A DNA stretch of 64,000 bases from Jannaschia rubra (GTDB lineage: Bacteria > Pseudomonadota > Alphaproteobacteria > Rhodobacterales > Rhodobacteraceae). The notes beneath the pieces were generated by a model. That model was not told the origin of the DNA, did not search any database, and saw only the letters and a program-made list of their open reading frames with translations. Both the position numbers and the translations under genes were made by a program. The DNA lies in the NCBI RefSeq assembly GCF_001403735.1, contig NZ_CXPG01000011.1, forward strand, positions 62,001 through 126,000. The letters run 5' to 3'. Numbering within the stretch: position 1 is the first letter of the stretch; the number at the start of each line of letters is the position of its first letter. Below are positions 30,369 to 40,359 of the stretch, piece by piece.

Positions 30369-30398
30369 CGGGCCGCATCCGAAAATGTATGCGGCCCG
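30369..30398 (+). terminator. Hairpin after the yceI-like gene
   Basis: A 10-bp stem (arms 30369-30378 and 30389-30398, 10-base loop) 12 bases beyond the stop; no T run, and it runs directly into the palindrome at 30399. Confidence 0.55.
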
Positions 30399-30418
30399 AT
30401 GTTTCGCATGCGAAACAT
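30399..30418. promoter_or_regulatory. Perfect 20-bp palindrome, probable operator of moxR-coxE
   Basis: ATGTTTCGCA is followed directly by its reverse complement, an uninterrupted 20-bp palindrome centred at 30408/30409, 49-68 bases upstream of the moxR start. Its TTTCG/CGAAA arms resemble those of the site at 20562-20576 with different spacing. No regulator gene lies beside it. Confidence 0.55.
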
Positions 30419-30466
30419 TGGCCGTCGCGCCTTGACCCCGACGCGCGCAGGATGCCCCATGCGGCC

Positions 30467-31345
30467 ATGAACTCCATCGACGATGTGCAGGCCGCGCTGG
30501 CCGATCAGGACTATGTCTGCGGACCGGCGCTGGCGACGGTGGTGTTCCTCGCCCTGCGCCTTGGCCGACCGCTGTTTCTGGAGGGCGAGGCCGGCACCGG
30601 CAAGACCGAGATCGCCCGCGCAATCGCCGCCGCCCTGGGCCGCCGCCTGATCCGGCTGCAATGCTACGAAGGGCTCGACGCGGCTTCGGCGGTCTACGAA
30701 TGGAACTTCGCCGCGCAGATGATGGCCATTCGCCGGGCCGAAGCCACGGGCGCGGCGCCGCCGGACCTCTATTCCGACGATTTCCTGATCGCGCGACCCC
30801 TGCTCGAAGCCATGCGCCCCGATCCCGCCGGCCCCCCGGTCCTCCTGATCGACGAGATCGACCGCACCGATGCCCCGTTCGAGGCCTTCCTGCTGGAGGC
30901 GCTGTCGGACTTTCAGGTCACGATCCCCGAAACCGGCACCGTGCGCGCGCCGGCGCCGCCCATCGTCGTCCTCACCTCCAATCGCACGCGCGAGGTTCAC
31001 GACGCGCTCAAGCGCCGGTGCCTCTATCACTGGGTCGATTACCCGGACCACGACCGCGAAATGGCCATCCTCGCCGCCCGCGCGCCGGAGGCGTCGGAGG
31101 CCCTGTCGCGCGAGGTCGTCGCCTTCGTCCAGCGCCTGCGGACCAAGGATCTGTTCAAGAAACCCGGCGTAGCCGAGACGATCGACTGGGCCAAGTGCCT
31201 GCTGGCGCTCGACATGATCGACCTGTCGCCCGAGGTCATCGCCGACACGCTGGGCGCGTTGCTCAAGTATCAGGACGACATCCAGAAGCTTCAGGGGTCG
31301 GAAGCCGCGCGCATCCTGGCCGAAGTCCGCGCCGAAGTCGCATGA
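30467..31345 (+). CDS. MoxR-family AAA+ ATPase (CoxD-like)
   Basis: A 292-residue AAA+ ATPase with Walker A GEAGTGKTE near 43-51, Walker B VLLIDEIDR near 125-133, sensor LTSNRTREVHDALKRR near 170-185 and a C-terminal lid helix bundle (LSPEVIADTLGALLKYQDDIQKL). MoxR proteins pair with VWA proteins to mature metalloenzymes; CoxD in CO-oxidisers helps assemble the Cu/Mo or Mo site. The VWA partner CoxE-like follows directly, and the coxSLM enzyme lies 5 kb downstream on the same strand. Start ATG 30467; an in-frame ATG at 30452 is the alternative. Confidence 0.9.
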   Translation: MNSIDDVQAALADQDYVCGPALATVVFLALRLGRPLFLEGEAGTGKTEIARAIAAALGRRLIRLQCYEGLDAASAVYEWNFAAQMMAIRRAEATGAAPPDLYSDDFLIARPLLEAMRPDPAGPPVLLIDEIDRTDAPFEAFLLEALSDFQVTIPETGTVRAPAPPIVVLTSNRTREVHDALKRRCLYHWVDYPDHDREMAILAARAPEASEALSREVVAFVQRLRTKDLFKKPGVAETIDWAKCLLALDMIDLSPEVIADTLGALLKYQDDIQKLQGSEAARILAEVRAEVA

Positions 31346-31346
31346 C

Positions 31347-31393
31347 CTTCGTCCTGTCCCAAATACTCCGGGGGTCCGGGGGCTAGCCCCCGG
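31347..31393 (+). repeat. Intergenic hairpin element, copy A
   Basis: CTTCGTCCTGTCCC, then AAATACTCCGGGGG, then a perfect 18-bp palindrome (arms CCGGGGGCT/AGCCCCCGG, 31376-31393). Copy B at 35322-35372 is the same in reverse orientation with few substitutions. It fills almost the whole gap between moxR and the coxE-like gene. Confidence 0.75.
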
Positions 31394-31397
31394 TCGC

Positions 31398-32603
31398 ATG
31401 GAACACGCGCCCCTCGATCTGCCCGACGTGCCGCGCCTTGCCGGCAACATCGCCCATTTCGCCGCCGCGCTGCGCCGCGCGGGCGTGCCCGCCGGCCCCG
31501 ACCGCCTGATCCTCGCGGTGCGGGCGGTGCAGGCGGCGGGGTTCACCGACAGGGCCGATTTCTTTCATGCGCTGCAGTCGGTCTTCGTGCAGCGTCCCGA
31601 ACACCGCGCGACCTTCGCGCAGCTGTTCCGCCTCTACTGGCGCGATCCGCGGTATCTGGAGCACATGATGGGTCTGCTCACGCCCACCGTCCGGGGGGTG
31701 CAGCAGGACCGTCCGCCGAAGCCCGCCGAAAAGCGCGCGGCGGAGGCCCTGCTCGACCGCCCGCCGGAGGAGGAGCCGGAGGGCGCGGGCGAGGAGCTGA
31801 CCCTCGACGCCTCCGCCACCGCCAGCGGGCGCGAACGGCTGCGGACGCTTGACTTCGAGCAGATGTCGACGGCCGAGATGGCGCAGGCGAAGCGGATGCT
31901 CGCGACCCTGCGCCTGCCGGTGCCGCCCTTGCCGTCGCGCCGCAGGCAGGCCGCGCCGCAGGGCCGGATCGACCGGCAGGCCACGCTGCGCGCCACCCTG
32001 CGCCGCGGCGACATGGCGGCGTTGAAACATGCGCGCCCCCGCACCCGCTGGCCGAACCTCGTGGCGCTTTGCGACATTTCCGGGTCGATGTCCTCCTATT
32101 CGCGGGCGCTCCTGCACTTCCTCCATGCCGTCGCCAACCGGCAAGGGCAGGGTTGGGCCGAGGTGCATGGCTTCACCTTCGGCACCCGCCTGACCAACAT
32201 CACCCGCCACCTGCGGACCCGCGACGTGGATGCCGCCCTCGCCGCCGCAGGGGCCGAGGCGCAGGACTGGGAAGGCGGAACCCGCATCGGCGACGCGCTC
32301 CACGCGTTCAACCGTGACTGGTCCCGGCGGGTGATGGGGCAGGGGGCCATCGTCCTTCTCGTGACCGACGGTCTCGACCGGGGCGACCCGGAGCGGCTGG
32401 CGTTCGAGGCGCGGCGCCTGCATCTGACCGCCCGCCGGGTGATCTGGCTGAACCCCCTCTTGCGATGGGACGGCTTCGCCCCCCGTGCGGCGGGCATCCG
32501 CGCGATCGTGCCCCATGTGGACGTGCTGCGCGCAGGCCATTCCATCGCCGCGCTGGAGGGGCTGGCGGCGGCCCTCTCGGCCCCTGACACGCCGCTTCGC
32601 TGA
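31398..32603 (+). CDS. VWA-domain protein, CoxE-like
   Basis: A 401-residue von Willebrand factor A protein of the CoxE family, partner of the upstream MoxR ATPase in metalloenzyme maturation. The N-terminal helical region (DVPRLAGNIAHFAAALRRAGVPAGPDRLI) is typical; the VWA domain begins near 205 with the MIDAS motif DISGSMSSY near 224-232, and EGGTRIGDALHAFN near 298 and VTDGLDRGD near 330 are the later metal-site blocks. A charged linker (PEEEPEGAGEE) separates the halves. Confidence 0.93.
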   Translation: MEHAPLDLPDVPRLAGNIAHFAAALRRAGVPAGPDRLILAVRAVQAAGFTDRADFFHALQSVFVQRPEHRATFAQLFRLYWRDPRYLEHMMGLLTPTVRGVQQDRPPKPAEKRAAEALLDRPPEEEPEGAGEELTLDASATASGRERLRTLDFEQMSTAEMAQAKRMLATLRLPVPPLPSRRRQAAPQGRIDRQATLRATLRRGDMAALKHARPRTRWPNLVALCDISGSMSSYSRALLHFLHAVANRQGQGWAEVHGFTFGTRLTNITRHLRTRDVDAALAAAGAEAQDWEGGTRIGDALHAFNRDWSRRVMGQGAIVLLVTDGLDRGDPERLAFEARRLHLTARRVIWLNPLLRWDGFAPRAAGIRAIVPHVDVLRAGHSIAALEGLAAALSAPDTPLR

Positions 32604-32676
32604 ATTGCGCAGGTTCCGGGTCGCGGTGGCATGGCGCCCGCCGTCAGATCGGTGGCGACAGCACGGAGGAGCCATC

Positions 32677-33162
32677 ATGCAGTTCACCCCCTACGACCCT
32701 GATTTCGTCGGCGCCGTCCGTGCCGGCGGCTCAGATGCCCACGGCCAGCCCGCCGAACGCGCGGTGTCGGACGGCATCGGCGTCCCCTGCCGGTCCTGCC
32801 TTTGCGACGTGCCGAAGGGCGCGGAGTACCTGATTCTCGCCGCGCGACCTTTCCCCGCGCCGCAGCCCTATGCCGAGACGGGACCGATCTTCCTCTGCGC
32901 CGATGCCTGCACGCCTTGGGAAGGCGACGGCGTGCCGCCGATCCTGACGACCTCGCCCGATTATCTCATCAAGGCATACACGTCCGATCACCGCATCCGC
33001 TACGGCACCGGGGCGGTCGTGGCGGCCGGGGTGCTGATGGCGGAAGTCGCGCGGCGCCTGTCCGACCCGGGCGTCGCCTTCGTCGACGTACGGTCCGCGC
33101 GCAACAACTGTTTCCAGACCCGTGCGCGGCGGGACGCCGAAGCAGGGCAGGTTATCGGATAA
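32677..33162 (+). CDS. DUF1203 family protein
   Basis: A 161-residue soluble protein with the DUF1203 pattern: CRSCLCDVPKGAEYLILAARPF near 38-59, GPIFLCADAC near 70, YGTGAVV near 109 and the conserved VDVRSARNNCFQTRARR end (136-152). Function unknown; the conserved Cys residues may bind metal or be redox active. Good ribosome site GGAGGAG before ATG 32677. A short palindrome (33151-33163) overlaps its stop codon. Confidence 0.85.
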   Translation: MQFTPYDPDFVGAVRAGGSDAHGQPAERAVSDGIGVPCRSCLCDVPKGAEYLILAARPFPAPQPYAETGPIFLCADACTPWEGDGVPPILTTSPDYLIKAYTSDHRIRYGTGAVVAAGVLMAEVARRLSDPGVAFVDVRSARNNCFQTRARRDAEAGQVIG

Positions 33163-33238
33163 CACGACGGCGTGCTGGAACATCGGTGTCATGCCGGGGT
33201 TATGTGACGTCAAGGAACAACCCCCGGAGGAGGCATCC

Positions 33239-35251
33239 ATGCCCCGCACAACACCGTCCACCCACCCGCTGCGCGCGGCCACCGCGCTCGCTGCGAGCCT
33301 GTCGCTGCTGGTTCCGGGCCTGTCCGCCCCGGCCTTCGCACAGACCGCCGAAGACGTCCTGTCGGCCTGCACCGCCGAATTCGGCGAGGACGCGGAAGGC
33401 CTCGCCAACTGCGTGGCCGAACGCTCGGAAGGTGCCGCGGAGGCCGCGCCGGTAGAGGAGGCCGCGCCCGAGGAGGAAGCTGCGCCGGCAGGGGAAGCTG
33501 CGCCCGAAGAGGAGGCTGCCGAAGAAGCCGCGCCGGTCGAGGAGCCTGCTGCGGAAGCGCCGGTAGTCGAGGAGCCGGCGGTCGAGGAGCCGATCGTAGA
33601 GGAAGTTCCGGCCGAGGAACCTGCTGCCGAGGAAGCTCCGGTCGAGGAGCCGGCCGCCGAGGAAGCGGTGACGGAGGAGCCCGAGGCCGAGGCTCCGGTC
33701 GCGGAGGAAGCCCCAGCCGGGGCCGAGGCGGCGACGACGGCCGAGGAAGCACCTGCGACCGAGGAAGCGCCCGTTGCGGAAGAAGCCCCTGTCGCCGAGG
33801 AAGAAGCACCCGTCGCCGAGGAAGCCCCTGTCGCCGAGGAAGAAGCGCCCGTCGCCGAGGAAACCCCGGCGGAGGAGGAGAGCGGCATCGACACCGAGGA
33901 AGTGGTCGACGACATGCTGAACACGCCGGATGCCGTGGACCCCGACGTCGCGGACCCGGGTGCGGGCGTGCCGGCCGTCGATCCGGCCACGGGCGAGGCC
34001 CCCGAGGCCGCGACCGAGGAACAGACCGAAGCCGAAGCCCCGGATGCCGGGGCGCAGACCGAGATGGCGGCGCCCGAGGAGGAGACCGCGCCCATCGTCG
34101 AGACCCCGACCGAGAGCGAGATCGCGGCGGAAGTCGCGGCCCAGCCCGAGCCGGAGTTGACCGAGGAGGAGACGGAGGCCCGTGACCAGACGGCCGCCGC
34201 GCTGTCGTCGCTGCTGGGGGACGGGGATGCCCCCGCCGCCGCTGCCGCCGCTGCCGAGGAAGGTGCCGAAGGTACCGAGGTCGAGGAGCAGACGGTGACG
34301 CAGGAGGACGTGCGCACCTCGGCCCAGGATTTCACGACCCAGGCTGTCGAGACCGAGCGCGACGAGAAGCGGTTCGACCGCAATGACAAGATCCTGCTCG
34401 GCGCGCTCGGCGCGCTCGCGGTCGGGGCAGTCCTGAACAACCGGTCGCGCGTCGTGTCGAATTCGGGCGACCGGGTGATCGTGCAGCGCGACGACGGTGG
34501 GCTGCAGGTGCTCAAGGACGACAACGTCCTGCTGCGCCAGGCCGGATCGAACGTGCGGACGGAGCAGTTCGACGACGGCTCGACCCGCCAGACGGTGCTC
34601 CGCGAGGACGGCAGCCAGGTGGTGACGATCCGCGATGCCTCGCTGCGCGTGTTGCGACGCGAAGTCGTGCAGCCCGACGGCAGCCGCTACATGCTGATCG
34701 ATGACACCACGCAGGTGGCGCCGGTCGACGTGTCGACGCTGCCGCGGCCGAACCCGTCCGTCTCCACCCGGTCGGGCACCGACGAGTTGGCCGCCGCGCT
34801 GGCGCGGGAGCAGGGTCTGGACCGTCGGTTCAGCCTGGCGCAGGTCCGCAACATCCCCGAGGTCCGCGCGCTGGCGCCCGCCTTCGAGGTGAGCACCGTG
34901 ACCTTCGCCAGCGGATCGGCCGCCATCGTGCCCGAACAGGCGCAAAACCTGAACGGTCTGGCGCAGGAGGTGCTGAAGCGCATCCAGCAGAACCCGCGCG
35001 AGGTCTTCCTCGTGGAAGGTCACACCGATGCGGTGGGCGACGCGGCCTACAACCTCGCGCTGTCGGACCGCCGCGCGGAATCGCTGGCGCTGGCCCTGAA
35101 CGAGTATTTCGGCGTCCCGGTGGAGAACATGGTCGTTCAGGGTTACGGCGAATCGTTCCTGAAGGTGCCGACGCAGACGGCGGAACAGGCCAACCGGCGC
35201 GCGACCGTGCGCCAGATCACCGGCCTGCTGCAGACCGCCGCGGCGAACTGA
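33239..35251 (+). CDS. OmpA-family protein with long acidic repeat region
   Basis: A 670-residue exported protein. Signal peptide 1-34 (cleavage after AFA). Residues about 66-215 are a low-complexity Glu/Ala/Pro/Val region built on EEAPVAEE and EEPAAEE units, some repeated almost exactly at DNA level (33790-33860); a second acidic stretch runs to about 385. Then [18 protein letters not shown] (near 384-401) forms a hydrophobic/Gly segment, a strand-rich region ([12 protein letters not shown] ...) follows, and the C-terminal OmpA/MotB domain (about 555-665: [39 protein letters not shown]) should bind peptidoglycan. It probably links the outer membrane or periplasm to the wall, with the acidic stretch as a spacer or cation binder. 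Start ATG 33239 has CGGAGGAGG upstream. Confidence 0.88.
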   Translation: MPRTTPSTHPLRAATALAASLSLLVPGLSAPAFAQTAEDVLSACTAEFGEDAEGLANCVAERSEGAAEAAPVEEAAPEEEAAPAGEAAPEEEAAEEAAPVEEPAAEAPVVEEPAVEEPIVEEVPAEEPAAEEAPVEEPAAEEAVTEEPEAEAPVAEEAPAGAEAATTAEEAPATEEAPVAEEAPVAEEEAPVAEEAPVAEEEAPVAEETPAEEESGIDTEEVVDDMLNTPDAVDPDVADPGAGVPAVDPATGEAPEAATEEQTEAEAPDAGAQTEMAAPEEETAPIVETPTESEIAAEVAAQPEPELTEEETEARDQTAAALSSLLGDGDAPAAAAAAAEEGAEGTEVEEQTVTQEDVRTSAQDFTTQAVETERDEKRFDRNDKILLGALGALAVGAVLNNRSRVVSNSGDRVIVQRDDGGLQVLKDDNVLLRQAGSNVRTEQFDDGSTRQTVLREDGSQVVTIRDASLRVLRREVVQPDGSRYMLIDDTTQVAPVDVSTLPRPNPSVSTRSGTDELAAALAREQGLDRRFSLAQVRNIPEVRALAPAFEVSTVTFASGSAAIVPEQAQNLNGLAQEVLKRIQQNPREVFLVEGHTDAVGDAAYNLALSDRRAESLALALNEYFGVPVENMVVQGYGESFLKVPTQTAEQANRRATVRQITGLLQTAAAN

Positions 35252-35273
35252 TCGCAGCCGAGAGGTGAAGATG

Positions 35274-35304
35274 CGGCCCGTCCCTTTCCGGGGGCGGGCC
35301 GTTT
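35274..35304 (+). terminator. Rho-independent terminator of the OmpA-family gene
   Basis: An 11-bp stem (arms 35274-35284 and 35291-35301, one G-T pair) followed by TTT, 23 bases after the stop codon. Confidence 0.7.
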
Positions 35305-35321
35305 GGCATATGATCGACCGG

Positions 35322-35372
35322 GCGAGGGGCCAGCCCCTCGCGCTCCCCGGAGTATTTCCGACAGGAAGAAGG
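35322..35372 (-). repeat. Intergenic hairpin element, copy B
   Basis: A 9-bp stem (GCGAGGGGC/GCCCCTCGC around CA, 35322-35341), then 35342-35372 which on the minus strand reads CCTTCTTCCTGTCGG plus AAATACTCCGGGG, matching copy A at 31347 with about five substitutions. It lies just upstream of the xdhC-like gene and its purine-rich end (GGAAGAAGGAGA) supplies that gene's ribosome-binding region. Confidence 0.75.
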
Positions 35373-35383
35373 AGACGGGCGGC

Positions 35384-36352
35384 ATGAGCGGTCTGGACGA
35401 TGCCCCGAAGGCCGCGCTCGACTGGCACCGGGCGGGCAAGGGTGCGGCGCTGGCCACGGTGATCGAGACCTGGGGCAGCGCGCCGCGTCCGCGCGGGTCG
35501 CAGCTGGCGGTGTCGGGCGAGGCGGGGCTGGTCGGGTCGGTGTCGGGCGGATGCGTCGAGGGGGCGGTCGTGGCCGAGGCGCTGGAGGCGATGGGCGATG
35601 GCAAGCCCCGGGTGCTGACCTATGGCGTGACCGACGACGAGGCCTTCGCCGTGGGGCTGGCCTGCGGCGGCACCATCCGCGTCCTGGTGGAGCCTGTGGG
35701 CGGCACGCTGCCCGAGGCGGTGCTGGCCGATCTGGTGGCGCGCCGTGCGCGGGGCGAGGCCGTGGGGCAGGCGGTGGATATGGAGACGGGGCAGGTGGCG
35801 CTGAGGTCGGCGGAGGCGGTGGCCGACCGTCTGCGCGAGGATCGGAGCGGGTTCGAGGAGGACGGCCGGACCTTCGTGACGCTTCACGCGCCGCCCTTGC
35901 GGCTGGCGGTGGTGGGCGGGGTGCATATCGCGCAGGCGCTGGTGCCGATGGCGCGGATCGCGGGCTACGCCGTCACCGTGATCGACCCGCGGGAGGCCTT
36001 CGCCGCGCCGGAGCGGTTTCCCGACACCACGCTGGTCCACGACTGGCCCGATGAGGCGATGGCGGCCTTCGCCCCCGATGCCCGCAGCGCCGTCGTCCTG
36101 CTGACGCATGATCCGAAGCTGGACGACCCTGCGCTGACGGTCGCGCTCGGGAGTCCGGCGTTCTATGTGGGCGCGCTGGGTTCGATCCGGACCCATGCGA
36201 AGCGGGTCGCGCGGTTGGAGCAGGCGGGGATGGACGCGGAGGTCATCGCGCGGATCGACGCGCCCATCGGGCTCGACATCGGGGCGCGGACGCCGGGCGA
36301 GATCGCTATCGCCGTGCTCGCCGCGATGACGCAGGCGTTGCGGCGGCCATGA
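35384..36352 (+). CDS. XdhC/CoxF-family molybdenum hydroxylase maturation factor
   Basis: A 322-residue protein of the XdhC/CoxI/CoxF family, which carries and sulfurates the molybdopterin cofactor for insertion into xanthine-dehydrogenase-type enzymes. N-terminal XdhC part: [16 protein letters not shown] near 32-47 and [13 protein letters not shown] near 54-66; the C-terminal Rossmann domain has [21 protein letters not shown] near 173 and [13 protein letters not shown] near 235, [15 protein letters not shown] near 261 and [15 protein letters not shown] near 299. Overlaps the next gene by ATGA. Confidence 0.93.
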   Translation: MSGLDDAPKAALDWHRAGKGAALATVIETWGSAPRPRGSQLAVSGEAGLVGSVSGGCVEGAVVAEALEAMGDGKPRVLTYGVTDDEAFAVGLACGGTIRVLVEPVGGTLPEAVLADLVARRARGEAVGQAVDMETGQVALRSAEAVADRLREDRSGFEEDGRTFVTLHAPPLRLAVVGGVHIAQALVPMARIAGYAVTVIDPREAFAAPERFPDTTLVHDWPDEAMAAFAPDARSAVVLLTHDPKLDDPALTVALGSPAFYVGALGSIRTHAKRVARLEQAGMDAEVIARIDAPIGLDIGARTPGEIAIAVLAAMTQALRRP

Positions 36353-37326
36353 GGTTCGGGGCGGTCCCCACGGCTTCGGCCGAAGGCGCGATCCTGGCCC
36401 ACTCGGTCGCGGTGGAGGGAGGGCGCCTGCGGAAGGGGCTTCTCATTGGCGCAGCCGAGATCGAGGCGCTGACGCGGGCGGGAATCGCGGAGGTCACGGC
36501 GGCGCGGCTCGACCCCGGCGACGTGGACGAGAACGCGGCGGCGGCGCGGCTGGCGGCGGCGCTGGCGGGACCGGAGCTGGACCTGCGCGAGGCGTTCACC
36601 GGCCGCGCCAACCTCCATGCGGCGGGGCCGGGGGTCGTGGGGGTCGATGTGGCCGCGGTGAACGCGGCCAATGCGGTCGATCCGATGATCACCGTGGCCA
36701 CGCTGCCGCCCTGGCAACGGGTCGCGGCGGGAACGATGGCGGCGACGGTCAAGATCATCGCCTATGGCGTGGCGGGCGCGGCGCTCGACCGGGCGTGCGA
36801 GGCGGCGCGGGGGGCGATGCGCCTTCACCCGCCGGTCATGGACCGCGCGCGCCTGATCGTCACGACGCTGGACGGGGCGGCCACGGGGGCGAGGGCGGTC
36901 GTGGCGCGGCTGGACCGTCTGGGCGTGTCCTGCGAGGTGGTCGAGGTGCCGCATCAGGTCGATGCGCTGTCGCGTGCGCTGGCGCAGGGGGACGCGCCGT
37001 TGCGGCTGGTGCTGACGGCCTCGGCCACGTCGGACGTCGCGGACGTGGGGCCGGCCGCATTGGTGGCCGCCGGGGGGCGGGTGACGCGGTTCGGGATGCC
37101 GGTCGATCCGGGCAACCTGCTGTTCCTGGGGGACCTGGGCGGGGCCGCGGTGATCGGCCTGCCGGGATGCGCCCGGTCGCCTGCGCTGAACGGCGCGGAC
37201 TGGGTGCTGGAGCGGGTGGTCTGCGGCGTGCCGGTGGGGGCCGGGGACATCGCGGCGATGGGCGTGGGCGGATTGCTGAAGGAGATCCCGACGCGGCCGC
37301 AGCCGCGCGACCGGCCGCGCCGCTGA
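36349..37326 (+). CDS. Molybdopterin-binding protein (MoeA/MogA-like)
   Basis: A 325-residue protein with a MoCF_biosynth-type molybdopterin-binding fold. Visible blocks: GAILAHSV near 13, [38 protein letters not shown] near 100-137, LIVTTLDG near 165, [18 protein letters not shown] near 219, and [28 protein letters not shown] at the end. Such proteins follow xdhC in cox-type clusters and are thought to help load the cofactor; the exact step is unknown. Translationally coupled to the xdhC-like gene. Confidence 0.85.
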   Translation: MRFGAVPTASAEGAILAHSVAVEGGRLRKGLLIGAAEIEALTRAGIAEVTAARLDPGDVDENAAAARLAAALAGPELDLREAFTGRANLHAAGPGVVGVDVAAVNAANAVDPMITVATLPPWQRVAAGTMAATVKIIAYGVAGAALDRACEAARGAMRLHPPVMDRARLIVTTLDGAATGARAVVARLDRLGVSCEVVEVPHQVDALSRALAQGDAPLRLVLTASATSDVADVGPAALVAAGGRVTRFGMPVDPGNLLFLGDLGGAAVIGLPGCARSPALNGADWVLERVVCGVPVGAGDIAAMGVGGLLKEIPTRPQPRDRPRR

Positions 37327-37407
37327 CGCAGGGCGGATGGCAGAAACCTGTTCCCCGGCGGATTGTCCTGTGATTGACTGCCGCCACGAACAGGGGAGGA
37401 TCGCACC

Positions 37408-37893
<486 letters not shown>

Positions 37894-37983
37894 CCGGCCG
37901 AGGCCGGACGGCGGGGCACGGAAGGGAGGAGCCGCGCCCCGCATCGACATCGGCGCCAGGCGCCACAGAGGGAGGATGGACAC

Positions 37984-40359
37984 ATGCCCAAGGACACCGG
38001 AATCGGCGCCAGCACACCGCGGCGGGAGGACGTACGCTTCCTGACCGGAAAGGGGCGTTACACCGACGACATCGACGTGGCGGGGCAGGCGCATGTGGTG
38101 TTCCTGCGGTCCGACGTGGCGCATGGGCGGATCGCGTCCATCGACACTTCGGCCGCCGAAGGGGTGGAGGGGGTCGTGCGCATCTTCACCTCCAAGGATT
38201 TCGAGGGCGTTGGCGGCATCCCCTGCGGCTGGCAGATCACGTCGCGCGACGGCGAGGTGATGCGCGAGCCCAAGCACCCGATCCTGGCCGAAGGCAAGGT
38301 GCGTCACGTGGGTGACCCGATCGCGGCCGTGGTGGCCGAGACGCGGGCGCAGGCGCGCGACGCGGCCGAGGCCATCGTGGTGGAGATCGAAGACCTGCCG
38401 GCCGTCATCGACATGAAGGCCGCGCTGGCCGAAGGCGCGCCCAGGGTCCACGACGACCTGCCCGACAACCTGTGCTACGACTGGGGCTTCGTCGAGGAGA
38501 ACCGGGAGGCCGTGGACCGTGCCATCGCCGAGGCGGCGCATGTCACGACGCTGGACCTGGTGAACAACCGGCTGGTCGCCAACCCGATGGAGCCGCGCGT
38601 GGCCGTGGGCGACTATGCGCGCCACGACGGGTCGAGCACGCTCTATACCACGTCGCAGAACCCCCATGTCATCCGCCTGCTGATGGGGGCCTTCGTGCTG
38701 GGCATCCCGGAGCACAAGCTGCGGGTGGTGGCGCCGGACGTGGGAGGCGGTTTCGGCACCAAGATCTTCCACTATGCGGAGGAAGCCTTCTGCACCTTCG
38801 CTGCTCGCGCGCTGGAACGTCCGGTCAAATGGACGTCGTCGCGGTCGGAGGCCTTCATGTCCGACGCGCATGGCCGCGACCACGTCACGCGGATCGAACT
38901 GGCGCTGGACGCGGACCACAACTTCACCGCCGTCCGCACGCAGACCCTGGCGAACATGGGTGCCTATCTGTCCACCTTCGCGCCCTCGGTGCCGACCTGG
39001 CTGCACGGGACGCTGATGGCGGGGAACTATCGCACGCCGCTGGTCTATGTGAACGTCAAGGCGGTATTCACCAACACGGTGCCGGTCGACGCCTATCGCG
39101 GCGCGGGCCGGCCCGAGGCGACGTTCCAGCTGGAGCGGGTGATCGACAAGGCGGCGCGGGAGCTGGGCGTCGACCCAGTGGAGTTGCGGCGCCGGAACTT
39201 CATCCGGGAGTTTCCGTACCAGACGCCGGTGGCGGTGGAATACGACACGGGCGACTACGATGCGACCATGGACTGCCTGCTGGAGATGATCGACCGCGAC
39301 GGCTTTCCCGCCCGCCGGGCCGAGAGCGAGGCGCGGGGCAAGCTGCGCGGGCTTGGCATCAACTGCTATATCGAGGCCTGCGGGATCGCGCCGTCCAAGC
39401 TGGTGGGGCAACTCGGCGCGCGCGCGGGGCTCTATGAAAGCGCCACGGTCCGCGTCAATGCGACCGGGGGGCTGGTGGTGATGACCGGCAGCCACAGCCA
39501 CGGGCAGGGTCACGAGACGTCCTTCGCGCAGGTGGTGGCCGACATGATCGGCATCAACGAGGATCAGGTCGAGATCGTGCATGGCGACACGGCCAACACG
39601 CCGATGGGCATGGGCACCTATGGCTCGCGCAGTCTGGCCGTGGGCGGCAGCGCGATGGTGCGCGCGACCGAGAAGATCATCGCCAAGGCCCGAAAGATCG
39701 CCGCGCATCTGATGGAGGCGGGCGAGGACGACATCGAGTTGAAGGACGGCAAGTTCACCGTGATGGGCACCGACAAGTCGGTGGCCTGGGGCGACGTCAC
39801 GCTGGCCGCCTATGTGCCGCACAACTATCCGCTGGAGGATATAGAGCCGGGGCTGGAGGAGACGGCCTTCTACGACCCCAACAACTTCACCTATCCCTCG
39901 GGCGCCTATGCCTGCGAGGTGGAGGTGGACCCGGAGACGGGCAAGGTGGACGTTCTGGCCTTTGCCGCGGCCGACGATTTCGGCAACGTCGTCAACCCGA
40001 TGATCGTCGAGGGCCAGGTACACGGCGGCATCGCGCAGGGCATCGGGCAGGCTCTGCTGGAAAACTGCGCCTATGACGCCGAGGGGCAGCTTCTGTCGGC
40101 CAGCTACATGGACTACACCATGCCGCGCGCTCATGATTTTCCGATGTTCCAGGTAGACCATTCCTGCCGCACGCCCTGCACCCATAACCCATTGGGCGTG
40201 AAGGGATGCGGCGAGGCGGGGGCCATCGGCTCGCCGCCGTCGGTCGTGAACGCGGTGCTGGACGCGCTGGCCTCGGGCGGGCACGACGTGGCGCATATCG
40301 ACATGCCGCTGACCTCCGGTAAGGTCTGGGCGGCGATGCAGGGTCGGGGAGACAAGTGA
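37984..40359 (+). CDS. coxL: Form II CO-dehydrogenase-type, large molybdenum subunit
   Basis: A 791-residue molybdopterin-cytosine-dinucleotide subunit of the xanthine oxidase family. The N-terminal a/b-hammerhead domain ([19 protein letters not shown]) is followed by the cofactor-binding part with VGGGFGTK near 257, the active-site loop AYRGAGR at 370-376 and the catalytic Glu744 in GCGEAGAIG. The loop is the decisive point: true CO dehydrogenases (form I) have AYXCSFR with the Cu-binding Cys, while AYRGAGR defines form II, whose substrate is uncertain and which lacks that Cys. Whatever is oxidised, electrons go through CoxS and CoxM. The maturation genes (moxR, coxE-like, xdhC-like, MPT-binding) lie upstream. 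Confidence 0.95.
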   Translation: MPKDTGIGASTPRREDVRFLTGKGRYTDDIDVAGQAHVVFLRSDVAHGRIASIDTSAAEGVEGVVRIFTSKDFEGVGGIPCGWQITSRDGEVMREPKHPILAEGKVRHVGDPIAAVVAETRAQARDAAEAIVVEIEDLPAVIDMKAALAEGAPRVHDDLPDNLCYDWGFVEENREAVDRAIAEAAHVTTLDLVNNRLVANPMEPRVAVGDYARHDGSSTLYTTSQNPHVIRLLMGAFVLGIPEHKLRVVAPDVGGGFGTKIFHYAEEAFCTFAARALERPVKWTSSRSEAFMSDAHGRDHVTRIELALDADHNFTAVRTQTLANMGAYLSTFAPSVPTWLHGTLMAGNYRTPLVYVNVKAVFTNTVPVDAYRGAGRPEATFQLERVIDKAARELGVDPVELRRRNFIREFPYQTPVAVEYDTGDYDATMDCLLEMIDRDGFPARRAESEARGKLRGLGINCYIEACGIAPSKLVGQLGARAGLYESATVRVNATGGLVVMTGSHSHGQGHETSFAQVVADMIGINEDQVEIVHGDTANTPMGMGTYGSRSLAVGGSAMVRATEKIIAKARKIAAHLMEAGEDDIELKDGKFTVMGTDKSVAWGDVTLAAYVPHNYPLEDIEPGLEETAFYDPNNFTYPSGAYACEVEVDPETGKVDVLAFAAADDFGNVVNPMIVEGQVHGGIAQGIGQALLENCAYDAEGQLLSASYMDYTMPRAHDFPMFQVDHSCRTPCTHNPLGVKGCGEAGAIGSPPSVVNAVLDALASGGHDVAHIDMPLTSGKVWAAMQGRGDK

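Noticed and set aside
33151-33163. Palindrome GTTATC-G-GATAAC upstream of the OmpA-like gene as an operator
   Set aside because: Palindromes of this length are expected by chance several times in 64 kb; it overlaps the preceding gene's stop codon and has no matching copy.
37984-40359. True CO dehydrogenase (form I)
   Set aside because: The active-site loop is AYRGAGR, not AYXCSFR, so form I was rejected.
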